A stretch of DNA of 64,000 bases from Ashinkailepas kermadecensis (GCA_034440615.1 JAOTOM010004557.1:248001-312000), one strand, 5' to 3'; shown: positions 43,597-54,105, numbered from the stretch's first letter. Numbers and translations are program-made. Notes: generated by a model from the letters alone, not told the origin.

Positions 43597-46470
43597 ATGG
43601 CTACTGCTGCTCTGGGTCTGCCGGGGGTGGCACCCTATCAGATCGGCCATGACTTCGAGCGGTGGCTGCACAGCGTCGAGATCTACTTGGCCGCACTGGA
43701 CATTGTGGCTGAGGGGCGGAAGACGGCAGTGCTCCTGCACTTGCTGGGTCCTGAATTGCAGGAGGTATATACCACGCTGCCAGCACCTCACGGGGTGCAA
43801 GGGGAGTATGCTACATGCGTCTCCAAGCTACGGGCCTACCTTGCACCAGAGCGTAACGCCATCGCTGAGAGGATGGCGTTCCGCCGCATACGGATGCAAG
43901 AGGGGGAATCCTTTGAAGGCTTCCTCGCACGGCTGCGGTTGGCGGCGGGGAGGTGTAACTTCCCTGGAGAGCAGCTCACAAGCGCGCTCAGGGATCAGGC
44001 CATCGCAGGCAGCAGGTCTCGCCTGCAGGAGAAGCTGCTCCAGCGTGCTGCTGAGAAGGGTGATTGGTTGACCCTACAGGAAGTGGCTGCCCTGGCGCGG
44101 GCAGCTGAGCAGACGCAAAGGCTGGTACTGGAGATGCAGCAGGCCAGTGTGGCGGAGTACCAGCCACAACAGCAGGTTCAGGCAGTTCAGCCACAGCGAC
44201 GGCCGAAACCAGCGCCAGGTAGGGTCCTGACAGGGGACAAGAAGGCCTGCTTCAAGTGTGGGCAGTACGGTCATTGGAAGCGGGACTGCCCGGAGGAAGC
44301 AGGGCAAAGCAGGGTCAAGGGTCTGCGGTGTTTCGAGTGTGGACGGATTGGACATATGCGTCGCAACTGCCATCAGCAGAGCAAGGTGAAGCTAGTGCAG
44401 CAGAGCAGTGGCGAGGAGACCGAAGCTGGCGATTGGCAAGTGAATGCCATTCTTCCCGAAGGGGCGGAGTATGCCAAGGTCCGGGTCAACGGGCAGCATC
44501 TGACCATGCTAGTGGACATTGGGTCTCCAGTCAGCATTGTCAGCAACTGCACAGCCCTCCCTGCCCTCAAGCTGCGACCCTGTCGGCTGCGACTGACTTC
44601 ATTCACAGGCCAGACCATCCGCCTGCGGGGCGAGGGGGAGGTGCTGGTGCAGGTGCAGGCAGGTGGCCAGTCGGTGCGCCTGCGTCTGGTGGTGTCGGAC
44701 ATCGGTCCACACCGCCCTCTGCTGGGACGGGAGTGGCTCAAGGTGCTGAAGAAGAGGGCAGAGCTTGATGCACCTGCGGTTTGCCCAGTGATACCCAGGC
44801 TGACACTGCAACAGGTGATTGAACGACACCAGAGTGTGTTCGGGGAGGAGTTGGGCAGGATTCCCACCAAGGTGTCACTGAAGCTGAAGCCGGGGGCCCA
44901 CCCAGTGTACCGTCGGGCCAGGCCTGTGCCGTTCGCCCTCCAGGATGCCATCGACCGCGAGCTGGACAGATGGGTTAGCCAGGGCATAGCAGAGAAGGTG
45001 CAGCCTGGCGACTTCTCTGGCTGGGGCACACCTCTGGTGCCTATCCTCAAGCAAGATAGAGTGCGACTGTGTGCAGACTACCGGATCACAGTCAACCCTC
45101 AGCTGGAGCCATTGAAGTACCCGATGCCCACGCCAGAGGCGCTCTTCGCCAGCATCAAGGGCAAGAAGTTTGCCAAGCTGGACTGTCGGAACGCATATTT
45201 GCAGTGCGAGCTGGACGACAAATCCAATGACGTGACGACAGTCACCACGCACCGAGGTGCGTTCCGTATGAACCGACTGCCCTACGGCATCAGCATCTGT
45301 GGGGCGGTGTTTCAGGCCATCATGGACCGTGTGCTGGATGGTCTCCCCGGGGTTGTGAGCTACCTCGACGACATCCTCGTCACGGCAGACAGTGACCGTG
45401 AGCTACTCCAGCGGTTGGACAGGGTCCTAACGCGACTGGAGGACAACGGAATGCGGCTCAAGAAGGAAAAGTGCGAGTTTGACTTGCATGAGGTGGTGTA
45501 CCTCGGGTGGAGAGTGTCGGCAACAGGATTGCGCCCTCTGGAGGAGAAGACCAGCGCCATCAAGCGGGCACCGGAACCGCAGAACGTCCACCAGCTGAAG
45601 TATCTGATCGGCTCCATCAGCAACTACCAGCGGCTGTTGCCAAACCTGGCGACGGTCCTGGCTCCGCTGTACGCTCTGCTGAAGAAGGACGTGAAGTGGA
45701 AGTGGACCGAAGCCTGCTCAGCGGCCGTGACCCGCATAAAGCGGATGCTGGTAACAGCACCGGTTCTGGTGCGGTACGATCCGGCACTGCCTCTGCGACT
45801 AGTCACAGACGCCAGCTCAACCGGCCTGGGAGCGGCTCTGCTCCAGGTGATGCCGGACGGAATGAAACGACCAGTACAATACGCTTCCCGGACCCTGAGC
45901 CCCACTGAGCGCAAGTACGCCCAAGTGGAGAAGGAGGCATTGGCCGTGTCCTTCGGGATCAAACGGTTCCACCAGTTTGTCTTCGGGCGGCCTTTCACCC
46001 TGGTGGTGGACAACAGGACTCTGTCACGGATCTTAAGCCCGGTCAGGGAGCTGCCGTGCCTGGCCGCGGCACGTATGCAGCGCTACGCGCTCCAGCTGGC
46101 TGCATATCAGTACCGGGTGGAGCTACGTCGCACCGATGCGATGAGGGCAGTGGACACCCTGTCGCGGCTGCCGGTCTCCAACCCGGCGGACGAGCGGGCG
46201 GCGGCAGAAGAGGAGGCGGAGCATGGCAGTGGCTGCGTGCTTTTCGTCGCGGACAAGGGACCAGGTCTGACTGCACGCGACATCGCCAAGGCCACGCGGC
46301 GGGATCCAGTGCTCGCCCGAGTACTGGCGGCGGTGCGATCCGGCTGGCCGGCGGTGGTGGACCCCGACCTTGTCCCGTTCAAGACTCGACAGAGGAACTC
46401 TCCACAGACGCCGACTGCGTGCTCTGGGGCGGTCGGGTCGTGGTGCCGCGTGCGCTTAGGAGTGCCGTGA
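43597..46470 (+). CDS. Gag-Pol polyprotein of the Ty3/gypsy element (part 1)
   Basis: 957 residues in one frame, with Gag fused to Pol without an internal shift. A capsid-like region spans about 15-190. Two CCHC knuckles follow (CFKCGQYGHWKRDC near 218 and CFECGRIGHMRRNC near 245). The aspartic protease motif near 304 reads VDIGSPVS where the family has DTG or DSG. The reverse transcriptase spans about 440-700 with LPYGIS and SYLDD near 588. RNase H starts at DASSTG near 737, with EKEALAV and VVDNRTL. The product would make virus-like particles in the cytoplasm and copy the element's RNA into DNA. The frame is lost near 46385 just before the integrase, apparently by a one-base deletion, and ends at 46470 after a non-homologous tail. 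The region is GC-rich against AT-rich flanks. Confidence 0.93.
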   Translation: MATAALGLPGVAPYQIGHDFERWLHSVEIYLAALDIVAEGRKTAVLLHLLGPELQEVYTTLPAPHGVQGEYATCVSKLRAYLAPERNAIAERMAFRRIRMQEGESFEGFLARLRLAAGRCNFPGEQLTSALRDQAIAGSRSRLQEKLLQRAAEKGDWLTLQEVAALARAAEQTQRLVLEMQQASVAEYQPQQQVQAVQPQRRPKPAPGRVLTGDKKACFKCGQYGHWKRDCPEEAGQSRVKGLRCFECGRIGHMRRNCHQQSKVKLVQQSSGEETEAGDWQVNAILPEGAEYAKVRVNGQHLTMLVDIGSPVSIVSNCTALPALKLRPCRLRLTSFTGQTIRLRGEGEVLVQVQAGGQSVRLRLVVSDIGPHRPLLGREWLKVLKKRAELDAPAVCPVIPRLTLQQVIERHQSVFGEELGRIPTKVSLKLKPGAHPVYRRARPVPFALQDAIDRELDRWVSQGIAEKVQPGDFSGWGTPLVPILKQDRVRLCADYRITVNPQLEPLKYPMPTPEALFASIKGKKFAKLDCRNAYLQCELDDKSNDVTTVTTHRGAFRMNRLPYGISICGAVFQAIMDRVLDGLPGVVSYLDDILVTADSDRELLQRLDRVLTRLEDNGMRLKKEKCEFDLHEVVYLGWRVSATGLRPLEEKTSAIKRAPEPQNVHQLKYLIGSISNYQRLLPNLATVLAPLYALLKKDVKWKWTEACSAAVTRIKRMLVTAPVLVRYDPALPLRLVTDASSTGLGAALLQVMPDGMKRPVQYASRTLSPTERKYAQVEKEALAVSFGIKRFHQFVFGRPFTLVVDNRTLSRILSPVRELPCLAAARMQRYALQLAAYQYRVELRRTDAMRAVDTLSRLPVSNPADERAAAEEEAEHGSGCVLFVADKGPGLTARDIAKATRRDPVLARVLAAVRSGWPAVVDPDLVPFKTRQRNSPQTPTACSGAVGSWCRVRLGVP

Positions 46471-47938
46471 AGAAGGAGCTGCACGAAGGACACTTCGGAT
46501 CCACGAAAATGAAGCAGCTGTCGCGGCGGTTCGTCTGGTGGCCGGGGCAGGACGCCGAGCTCGAGGCGCTGGCGCGCGACTGCGACGCCTGCGTCGCCAG
46601 GAGGGCAGCGCCCCTCACGCGGCTCGGCACGCCTGGGAGCCCGCCAGCGGGCCATGGCAGCGCATCCATGCCGACTTCATGGGCCCGATGTTGGGCTGTA
46701 GCTTCCTCGTCGTCGTGGACAGCTATTCCAAGTGGCTGGAGGCGGTACCGATGAAGACAACGACGGCCGGCCGGACAGTGGCCGTAATGAGGGACATGTT
46801 CGCTCGGCTGGGGCTTTCACTGCAAGTAGTGACTGACAACGGCCCTCAGTTCGCCAGCCACGAGTTCGCCACTTTCATGCGAGCCAACGGCATTCGTCAC
46901 GTTCGCGTCGCTCCGTACCACGCCTCATCAAACGGGTTAGCGGAGCGGGCGGTCGGCACGTTGAAGAACGCCCTGAGGACGACCGTGGCTGCGGGCGGCG
47001 GAGTGGACCTCGCGTTGGCCCGCGCACTGATGGCCTATAGGGCGACTCCGCATGCAGCCACAGGGCGTACGCCAGCAGAAATGCTGTACGGCCGGGACAT
47101 CCGCACACGGCTAAACCTGCTGGTGCCGAGTGCGGACACAGCCCTACAAGAGGCCGGTCAGCGGCTGCAGGAATCAGCAGGTGGCAGGTTGAGAGAATTT
47201 CGGCTAGGAGCCGCCGTGTGGGCGCGGTGTTACACCGGCGCGAGTAAGTGGGTGCGCGGGACAATTGTCGCACGCCCCGGTCCCGCGTCCTACGAAGTGG
47301 ACGTGGGGCACGCTATCTGGTCTCGCCACGTTGACCAACTGCTGGCGGCGGAGCAGCGAGGTGACGCACCCGCCACGGATCGAGGCGACAACGGAGAACA
47401 GCGACCGGAGCGCGGACATGGTGCGCCACCAGGCTGGACACGTGCGGCTGCTGCAGCTCGCGAGCCCGCGATCGCGGCACCGCAGATCGTCCGTAGTGGT
47501 GGCGACTGCGCGGACGCCGGCGAGCGTGCGCCGAGCGCTCATGCCCCGGAGGGCGGCGGGGGACGGCGAGTGGTGAGCGCAGACGACGGCGAGGGCAGCG
47601 AGAATGCCACCACCACGGATGGCGAGCGCGGTCAGCGGGCGGGCGCGGAAGACGAGGAGGACGGGACCCCGGAGGCTTCCCGTGGCGTCGGCGACCGCAG
47701 CAGCAGTGCGGCAGGTGGCGACAGACGTGACGCAAGCAGCGGTGCTGGCGGCTGGAGCCGCTCGGCCTACGGCGCTGACGCTGGTGGCCGTGCAGTTGAT
47801 GCGGAGATAGCCGCCAATGCGAGTGCCGCCGGCGGGATCGCGCGTGGTGCCGCGGTATCGGTGGGAACGGGCGTCCCACGGCCTCGGCGATCGGACAGGG
47901 CCACGCGAACGCCCAAACGTCTGATTGAGGAGATGTAG
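46385..47938 (+). pseudogene. Integrase part of Pol, in two shifted frames
   Basis: From about 46385 to 46610 the frame that is open across 46056-46754 encodes the end of the linker and the HHCC zinc domain (HEGHFG ... CDACVA). From about 46610 the next frame (open 46538-47938) encodes the catalytic core with HADFMGP, VTDNGPQF and NGLAERAVGTLK, giving the three acidic residues D, D, E. Each change is equivalent to one missing base; the second lies at or near GCGCCCCTCAC. After about 47350 comes a roughly 190-residue Ala/Gly/Arg/Asp-rich tail with no chromodomain recognisable. The element could not make integrase from this copy unless the shifts are sequencing errors. Confidence 0.88.
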
Positions 47939-47946
47939 ATGTGTTT

Positions 47947-47961
47947 AAGGGGGGGGTGGGG
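47947..47961 (+). promoter_or_regulatory. Polypurine tract
   Basis: AAGGGGGGGGTGGGG directly before the 3' LTR, the usual primer for plus-strand DNA synthesis; one T interrupts the purine run. Confidence 0.8.
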
Positions 47962-48208
47962 TGTTGTGTCCTGAGCACAGCCCATCTAGCGGCCGAGTGA
48001 GGAATTCGGGGTTTCACGCCCAGCCGGCAGAGGGGTCATCCGGTGACCCCGGCCGACCGGCGGGGAGCCGTATTGCGTGAGGAGTCGAGAGCGGACTGGT
48101 GTCAGAGCGTCGGATTGTGCTTTGCGTTGATATAATACTAAGTGCCTTGCCCGCCGCTGGTGCGTGTTTGTGACCCATCGGAAGAGGAAGACAGGAAGGG
48201 ATAGAACA
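47962..48208 (+). mobile_element. 3' LTR of the Ty3/gypsy element
   Basis: 247 bp, starts TGTTGTGTCCTGAG and ends ATAGAACA, followed by the target duplication atacc. Same length as the 5' LTR with four substitutions and no indels. Confidence 0.96.
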
Positions 48209-48213
48209 ATACC

Positions 48214-50010
48214 AAACAGTAGGTATGTGATGAAAATGAGTTGTCATGTCATTGTAATCATAATATAACCATGCGAATAGAAGTTTCATTGAATGGCTGT
48301 ATCCAAATTCAAATACAAAGTTACCGAAAAAATCATCATGTTTGCACTTCTGGACAGATAGCACGTCAAGAATACTTTATAAACATGCTTCTGGATGCAA
48401 TAAATAAAATTAAACCATTCATTCCCATTTCAAATATGCCCACCATCCATTTATCTCCCCTTTTGGCTCTAGAGATGAGGATGAACAATAATTGCATGGT
48501 TAGGCTTTAATTGAGTACTTTTCTCCTTACTTGCATACATAAATATTAGTATGTTAGGTAACTTATATGATAGTGTACAGCAATCTGAAGTAATGCAGCA
48601 CAACATGAACCAACAGCATTGACCATCAGTGACTCAACTTCTTGATCAGGTAAGAAATGGTCATTACTGGGATCCAGACTGCAAAGCATGGTTCTTTCAG
48701 TGACATGTCAATATGGGGTGGGCGGCCAATGTGGTGCAGCTGTGATGTGGGGATGGATACCTGGTGTGGGCAGCCTGATAATCCACTGATACTACAACAC
48801 AACTTCAAATATCACAAGAAGAAAATCACAACAATTGGAGAAAACATGGCAGAAAGATGTCATTCAACATGAAAGATGTGCTAATATAGAAAAGTTGCTT
48901 GCCTTAAGCCTCTTGATTTTCTTACCCCACATTTTTTGCACTTTTGCATGTATTCCATCTGCCTGGTGCAGATTGTTGCCCTCCATGTGAATGTTGACTT
49001 TTTCACAGCTGGTGCACCTCATCAAGCTGTTTGACATACTTTGCTGGATTTGAACCCCCAACACAGGTCCATAAGATGAGTGCCTTAACTAACTGAGCCA
49101 ACCATACACACAGGGATGATGGGAATGTGTGATGTAGAGCTTGTCAACTGGAGGGATCTCAGACATACACATCTCAGAATTTCAACACTCCAATTATATA
49201 CCTTTTCATATCTCTGACAAAATGGCAGATTACCAAAATGAGATATCCAACCAATCTACAACTTCTTTGAGGATGCAGTATTGGTGAACAGAGGTGTAGG
49301 CCAGACTGCAAAGCATGGCAAATTGCTCAACAGTCACACCAGCCACAGACAAAAACACTGGGAGAACACAAATCTGCACCAGGGAGGTCAATTATACCTG
49401 GAAATGGAAAAAAAGCATGAGGAAAGCAAATCAAGATGTTTGACGCAAGGACCTATTCTACATCAACACATCTTTCACTTCAAATCAATATAAAGTGCAC
49501 ATACAACAGGATTAAAGCACAAACAACCTCCCACACTTTCAATCTGCTATTTCAAACTGCAAAGGAAATTAATAATTTCCTTATCAAAGCATTGAAGCTT
49601 TATAAGCAGCAGTTTGAATGCTTTGCTGGTCAGTTCGACACCATCAAGATACAAATGGATGAGCTGCAGCATCGATACTGTGCCCATGACAACATCAATT
49701 GAATCAAGCCCCAATTTAAAAGGAATCATTTGCAGAGAAAATGAATGGTCGCATAGCCTTCACATAAAAAAGAATTGTATTAAACAAGTTTGGTAAATTT
49801 TTGATAAAAGGTGTTCTCAAAACTTTTCAAATCCTCTTTCAGAATACAATGTTTATGAACATGATTTGGAAGATGCGACCACTAGTTCTCTGGGCAAATG
49901 CTTACCTCTCGGTTTATCATAGCTATAATTTATGTGTCATTGATGCTGCACTGCTGTTTTTGTGAGATAATTTATCCATCCCTAACCTGGAGCTTCTCAG
50001 ATGTGATGAA
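48214..50010. other. Unassigned AT-rich stretch with an old tRNA-like SINE
   Basis: No gene. Around 48890-49110 the minus strand has TGGCTCAGTTAGTTAAGGC (A-box-like) and GGGGTTCAAATCC or a variant (B-box-like) about 45 bp apart, as in a tRNA-derived SINE of another family. Motifs such as CTGCAAAGCATGG recur at 48680 and 49307, so part of the stretch is duplicated. At 49737 AAAATGAATGGTCGCAT resembles the R4 family. Confidence 0.4.
48900..49110 (-). mobile_element. tRNA-like SINE candidate, second head type
   Basis: On the minus strand, TGGTTGGCTCAGTTAGTTAA, CTCATCTTATGGACC and TTGGGGGTTCAAATCCAGC have the order and spacing of D-arm, anticodon arm and T-arm of a tRNA. An unrelated body of about 130 bp follows. 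No target duplication found, so it is old. Confidence 0.5.
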
Positions 50011-50019
50011 AGGAACACA

Positions 50020-50560
50020 ACACTACACTCAGTTCATTCAACACTTCTTCACATCAAAAATGGTTATTTCTGCCTCTATCACACAGATCACATACTGTTA
50101 TCCGACAAGAATGCCTACGGAACCAGCACATGGAGCACTGATCAAATTGTGATGGATGACATCACAATATACAGTAGGATTGCAATTTTTAGATTATAGT
50201 ATATTAGTTTATATTAGTTTAGATCAGAGCATATTGTATTATATTGGGTTAGGGTAGGTTTTCATATTTCATTATTAATTTTCATAGTACTTCTTATGAG
50301 AATTAATAATGAAATAGGAAAACCTAACAATACCCAACCTAATATAATACAATATACTCCAATCTAAACTAATATACTATAATCTAAAACACAACTATAC
50401 TGCATATCATGACATCATCTGCCACAACTCAATTGGCACACCATGTGCACATTCCATCAGCGTTCTTGTCAAGTAACAGTGGTACGTGATCTGTGTGATA
50501 AAGAGGCAGGAAACAACCATCCTTGACATGAAGAAGTGTTGAATCAACTGTGTGGAGCAG
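50020..50560. repeat. Large fold-back (inverted repeat) structure
   Basis: The segment from CACTCAGTTCATTCAACACT (50024) to about 50280 is matched by the reverse complement of about 50300-50555. The inner arms (TTTAGATTATAGTATATTAG ... CTAATATACTATAATCTAAA; TTTCATTATTAATTTTCATA ... ATTAATAATGAAAT) pair almost perfectly, the outer parts less well. No coding. Probably a fold-back transposon or an inverted duplication of repeat R4-like DNA (it contains GGGTTAGGGTAGG). Confidence 0.8.
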
Positions 50561-50795
50561 GGTGGGAATTAAGGCATTTCTTAAGAGATTCTATCTCTGA
50601 AAACATTTCTGCACTCCGGGTTCATACTGGATAGGATGGGCTTCACATGTACTCCGACACAAATGTGGGAACAAAGATATGAATAAAAACAAACACAGAA
50701 ATACACCCAAAAAATGCCGGTTATTACACTTACGGTCACCACTCAAACTAACCACTTTTTTGTAGCAGTCAGCAGCCGGACCACATCCTCAACAG
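50560..50795 (+). repeat. Left arm of a 235-bp inverted-repeat pair
   Basis: GTGGGAATTAAGGCATTTCT through TGTAGCAGTCAGCAGCCGGA is the inverted counterpart of 53860-54105. If these are terminal repeats, they bound a 3.5-kb element containing the hAT MITE at 51192 and a TATA-like promoter at 52348. Confidence 0.72.
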
Positions 50796-51191
50796 GATTC
50801 ATTCAGCTCTGAACCGGAACCAGCACAGAAGCCGACTAGATCGACTACGCCGACGCGTAGGAGCGTTTTGGAATGATACAGATCTAGTCCTGAACGCATT
50901 GCTTTGGAATGCCACCAATACATGCCTCGACGCTTTTGGAGCCCCATGTTTCCAGCCTGTCCGTCGAATGTAGTCTCCTAACTAGAGTGAAATTTTACTT
51001 ACTTTTGGGAGGCGTTAGCCCCCTTTAAGACTGACGTGAGCCCACCTTCCCCCAATAATTTTATATTTTAACATGTGGCGCTAATGTGGCCTCTCGACTG
51101 AAGGTCTTCCTGTTACCTCCAGGCATTGCGTCCCCCAAATCATTTTCTGAAAGTTCCACCCCCGTTGCTGAGCTGGTACGGGGGCTTACAG

Positions 51192-51678
51192 CAGTGATAC
51201 ATTATTCGTGAAATAGGGTGGAATGTACCACTTACTGGACACTGAATCGACATCCTTACCAAAGCAGTATCGACATCGTGCTTCTTGGTGCGTGTTTGTG
51301 AAGTTTTCATGTTTCGCTTCTCACAGAATGCCGCTTAGAAGTACCATACTTATGCTCGCCATAACGGATCCGGGATCGTGATACCGAACATCCCGTAGCG
51401 CAATTCCAGGTAAAGGGATTACCTATGATGTGCTATGTTATACAATACCGGTTTATAGCATAGGTATGTGTATCATTATCGTCGATATCGATATCCCAAA
51501 TTAGGTGCTTATCGAAACACGCGAAACGGGTACAGTCATATGTACTGAAGTGTCTCAAAACTGGGTTTGAAGGACTTAACAGGTATTTGAACAAACATTA
51601 TTCCCACGGCGATTTCGACATCCTGCTCGATTCGTTTCGACATCTCACACCTAACGAGAAACCATTATTTTAACACTG
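51192..51678 (+). mobile_element. hAT-type MITE, copy 3
   Basis: 487 bp, starts CAGTGATACATTATTCG and ends TTTTAACACTG; perfect 8-bp target duplication gcttacag at 51184-51191 and 51679-51686. The best preserved copy of the family. No open frame of note. Confidence 0.94.
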
Positions 51679-51686
51679 GCTTACAG

Positions 51687-52660
51687 ATGCCCCCCATAAA
51701 AAGGAATGTCTGCCTCTCACGTGCTCCTTATGGTACTGTCGGTCTGAGAAAAAAAATTGTCACCTTCCTTGACATCTAAATCAGGGGCGTTGCCGCATAT
51801 AGAGGGGGATGGAAAGGTGCTTCGGTTAATTACTTTTGCCATGCAACACCACAAGCACAATGCTAAATTTGATACAGATTGGGGCTTCCCCCCCCCCCCC
51901 TCCACCTGGTACCATCATGGCGACGACCACGCTTCAGATACGTCCTTACTGCATCCCGCCGCGGTAAGATGTTAATTATCTGCCGTATTTGACTTGTCCT
52001 ACCTCCCTCTGCACGCTCTTTCGGGTATAATATGCGCATGAAAGGTATTGGAGATCCCTTCCGAGACTATAACGCTCTAAGCTTTGCACCTAAACCTCCT
52101 AAACCCTCGTTTTCTCCCCCGTAGTGTACACACGTTGCGTATCTTCGAAGCGTGTAAGCGGCTGGCCCATGTTAAGTGTGTACCCCTGATGACGTCATTT
52201 AAGGACCTGCGCAAAAAGCTGCGCAGTAGGGATGACGCCACCTGGTATATATCGCCTTGGTGAGGGGTAATACGGGGGTAATACCAAGGCCGTATACAGT
52301 AATACTTACCTACTTGAAGAATACCCAAGCTAGGTGCGTAGGGTGGGTATAAAAAAGGACACCATATCGCAGCTTTGGGTGAGCAGGCCACCGCGGCGGT
52401 TGGCTATCCCGTGGTTCAAAGGTAGGTTTGTAATTACTGAGTTGTCGAAGTTGTTTTAGCTACATGTTCAAAAGATGCCCCAACTGCTGGTTTGCAATTT
52501 GCTCTCTTCAGCATGTAATGTTTCCGAATAGCCTGTTCAGGGAGCTGCTTTCCCCAAATACCTACCTAGGTGGGTAGGTAGGTACGTATGTCCTAAAATT
52601 TTATCATACATTTTACTTTAGGCCTGATTGGCATTTTGAAGAAAAAAAACATGTTTTCTG
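51687..52660. other. Unassigned stretch with a possible promoter
   Basis: No gene supported. Contains a C-run at 51889, TGACGTCATTTAAGG at 52188 and the TATA-like site at 52348. GTGGTTCAAAGGTAGGTTTG near 52418 could be a splice donor, but no following exon is recognised. Confidence 0.3.
52348..52357 (+). promoter_or_regulatory. TATA-box-like site
   Basis: GGGTGGGTATAAAAAAGGAC is a good TATA box; about 30 bases downstream lies TCGCAGCTTTGG, and a donor-like AAAG/GTAGGTTT follows at about 52420. It may drive a transposon or an unrecognised transcript. Evidence is sequence pattern only. Confidence 0.3.
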
Positions 52661-52684
52661 AACATGATTAAGATCATGTGACCA

Positions 52685-52741
52685 TGGGCGCTAAATGACC
52701 TCGTAGTCGGCGCGCCCTTAAGCCCAAATAACCAACCAACC
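52685..52741 (+). mobile_element. Mini-retroposon, copy D (best preserved)
   Basis: 57 bp: TGGGCGCTAAATGACC, loop TCG, TAGTCGGCGCGCCC, then TTAAGCCCAAATAACCAACC and AACC. Perfect 15-bp target duplication aagatcatgtgacca at 52670-52684 and 52742-52756. The stem GGGCGC/GCGCCC pairs fully, with an inner GAC/GTC stem. It has no room for RNA polymerase III A and B boxes and encodes nothing. Confidence 0.93.
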
Positions 52742-52756
52742 AAGATCATGTGACCA

Positions 52757-53855
52757 TTCATTCTTGCTGGAAAAGACAACTTTCCACTTGGTGATGAACT
52801 AGGGGGATATGGTGTCAAAGCTTTAACCTAACCTTACCTGACATAACATGTAATCCAGCCTGGCCTTTTCTTCTTTGGTGGTGTGTAAAGAGCATTTTGT
52901 CCCCCACCCCCACTTTGTCGGAGATCATCAAGGAAATAAAGATCTCAGTCGGCATGCTCTACATTGCATATTCAACCCACATTGTGTCTGAGATTGGCAC
53001 AGTTGGTTAAGGTGTCCACTTTCCATATGGGTGGTGGTGGGTTCAGATCTCAGAGTCGGTAAAGTTTTAACCGATCACCAGAGTGGGAAACTTAATTTCC
53101 GGGTTGGGAGTCGCAGTGCATACCGATTTCTTCCGGAGTACATTTTCATGGACTTTATTTTTTTATTCATGGAACCTGTTTACCAGTAACCGACTGGAAA
53201 ACCTAAATCAGTACCTACATAATATGCATCAGTAATATCATTCTCATTTTTGGTCAAATCAAATGCCAAAACATACGAACAAAGAAGTGAACAAGGGATG
53301 GCACCGCCCGGCAGTGACCCGTAATAATCAGCACTGTTGTTTCTTATAACTCGGGAGAAATGCATTTTCCTTTCACTGTTGGTCTCAGTACAAGGCTAGC
53401 CATAAGAAAAACAAACAAAAATACATCACACTGCACCCTCAGCTCAGAGCACATACCTACCTACGCAGCCAATTTTCCACGTAATACGAACGCAACTCAG
53501 CTACCGCACATGCCACAGTTGGATGTGATCAAAGCAAATGATCAGTCAAGGTCTTGTGTTTATAGTATGACACTGTTAAACTTGTCTTCAAAGTTGCTAA
53601 TGGTTATGATGTCATGTACAAAATACCTTGCATTGATTGGTTGACAGACAGATTCCAGAACAGAAAACGCTAACAGCCAATTTTGATGAGAACGTCTCTT
53701 AAAACTGTCAAAGTTTCCCACTATAGGGTGGCAGGAACATAGGTATTCCGAGATGCGGCTCCAGAGCCGGAGAACAGTGTTCTCAGTGTGCATGCGCATC
53801 ATCTTGCAAGGTGCTGTTGGCGTGTTGTCGGCAATTCCGGTGGTTGAGGTTGATG
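52757..53855. other. Unassigned stretch with a tRNA-like SINE candidate
   Basis: At 52985-53055, TTGGCACAGTTGGTTAAGG and GGTGGGTTCAGATCTC have A-box and B-box character with tRNA-like spacing, which suggests another old SINE. No gene recognised elsewhere in the stretch. Confidence 0.35.
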
Positions 53856-53859
53856 GAGT

Positions 53860-54105
53860 GTGTGAAGCTGTGGTCCGGCTGCTCACTGCTACAAAAAGTG
53901 ATTAGTTTGAGTGGTGACCGTAATTGGAATAACCAGCGTTTTTTTTCGGTGTCGTTCTGTGTTTGTTTTTATTGATATCTTTGTTCCCACATTTGTGTCG
54001 GAGTACATGTGAAGCCCATCCTATCCAGCATGAACCTGGAGTGCAAAAATCTTTTCAGAGATAAAATCTCTTAAGAAGTGCCTTAATTCCCATCCTGTCG
54101 ATCAC
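53860..54105 (-). repeat. Right arm of the 235-bp inverted-repeat pair
   Basis: GTGGTCCGGCTGCTCACTGC through TGCCTTAATTCCCATCCTG is the reverse complement of 50560-50795 with scattered mismatches. Similarity continues weakly for about 10 bases beyond, so the exact outer border is unsure. Confidence 0.72.

Noticed and set aside
44373..45050. Minus-strand frames of 100-225 codons inside the gypsy element
   Set aside because: GC-rich shadow frames opposite the Gag-Pol coding sequence.
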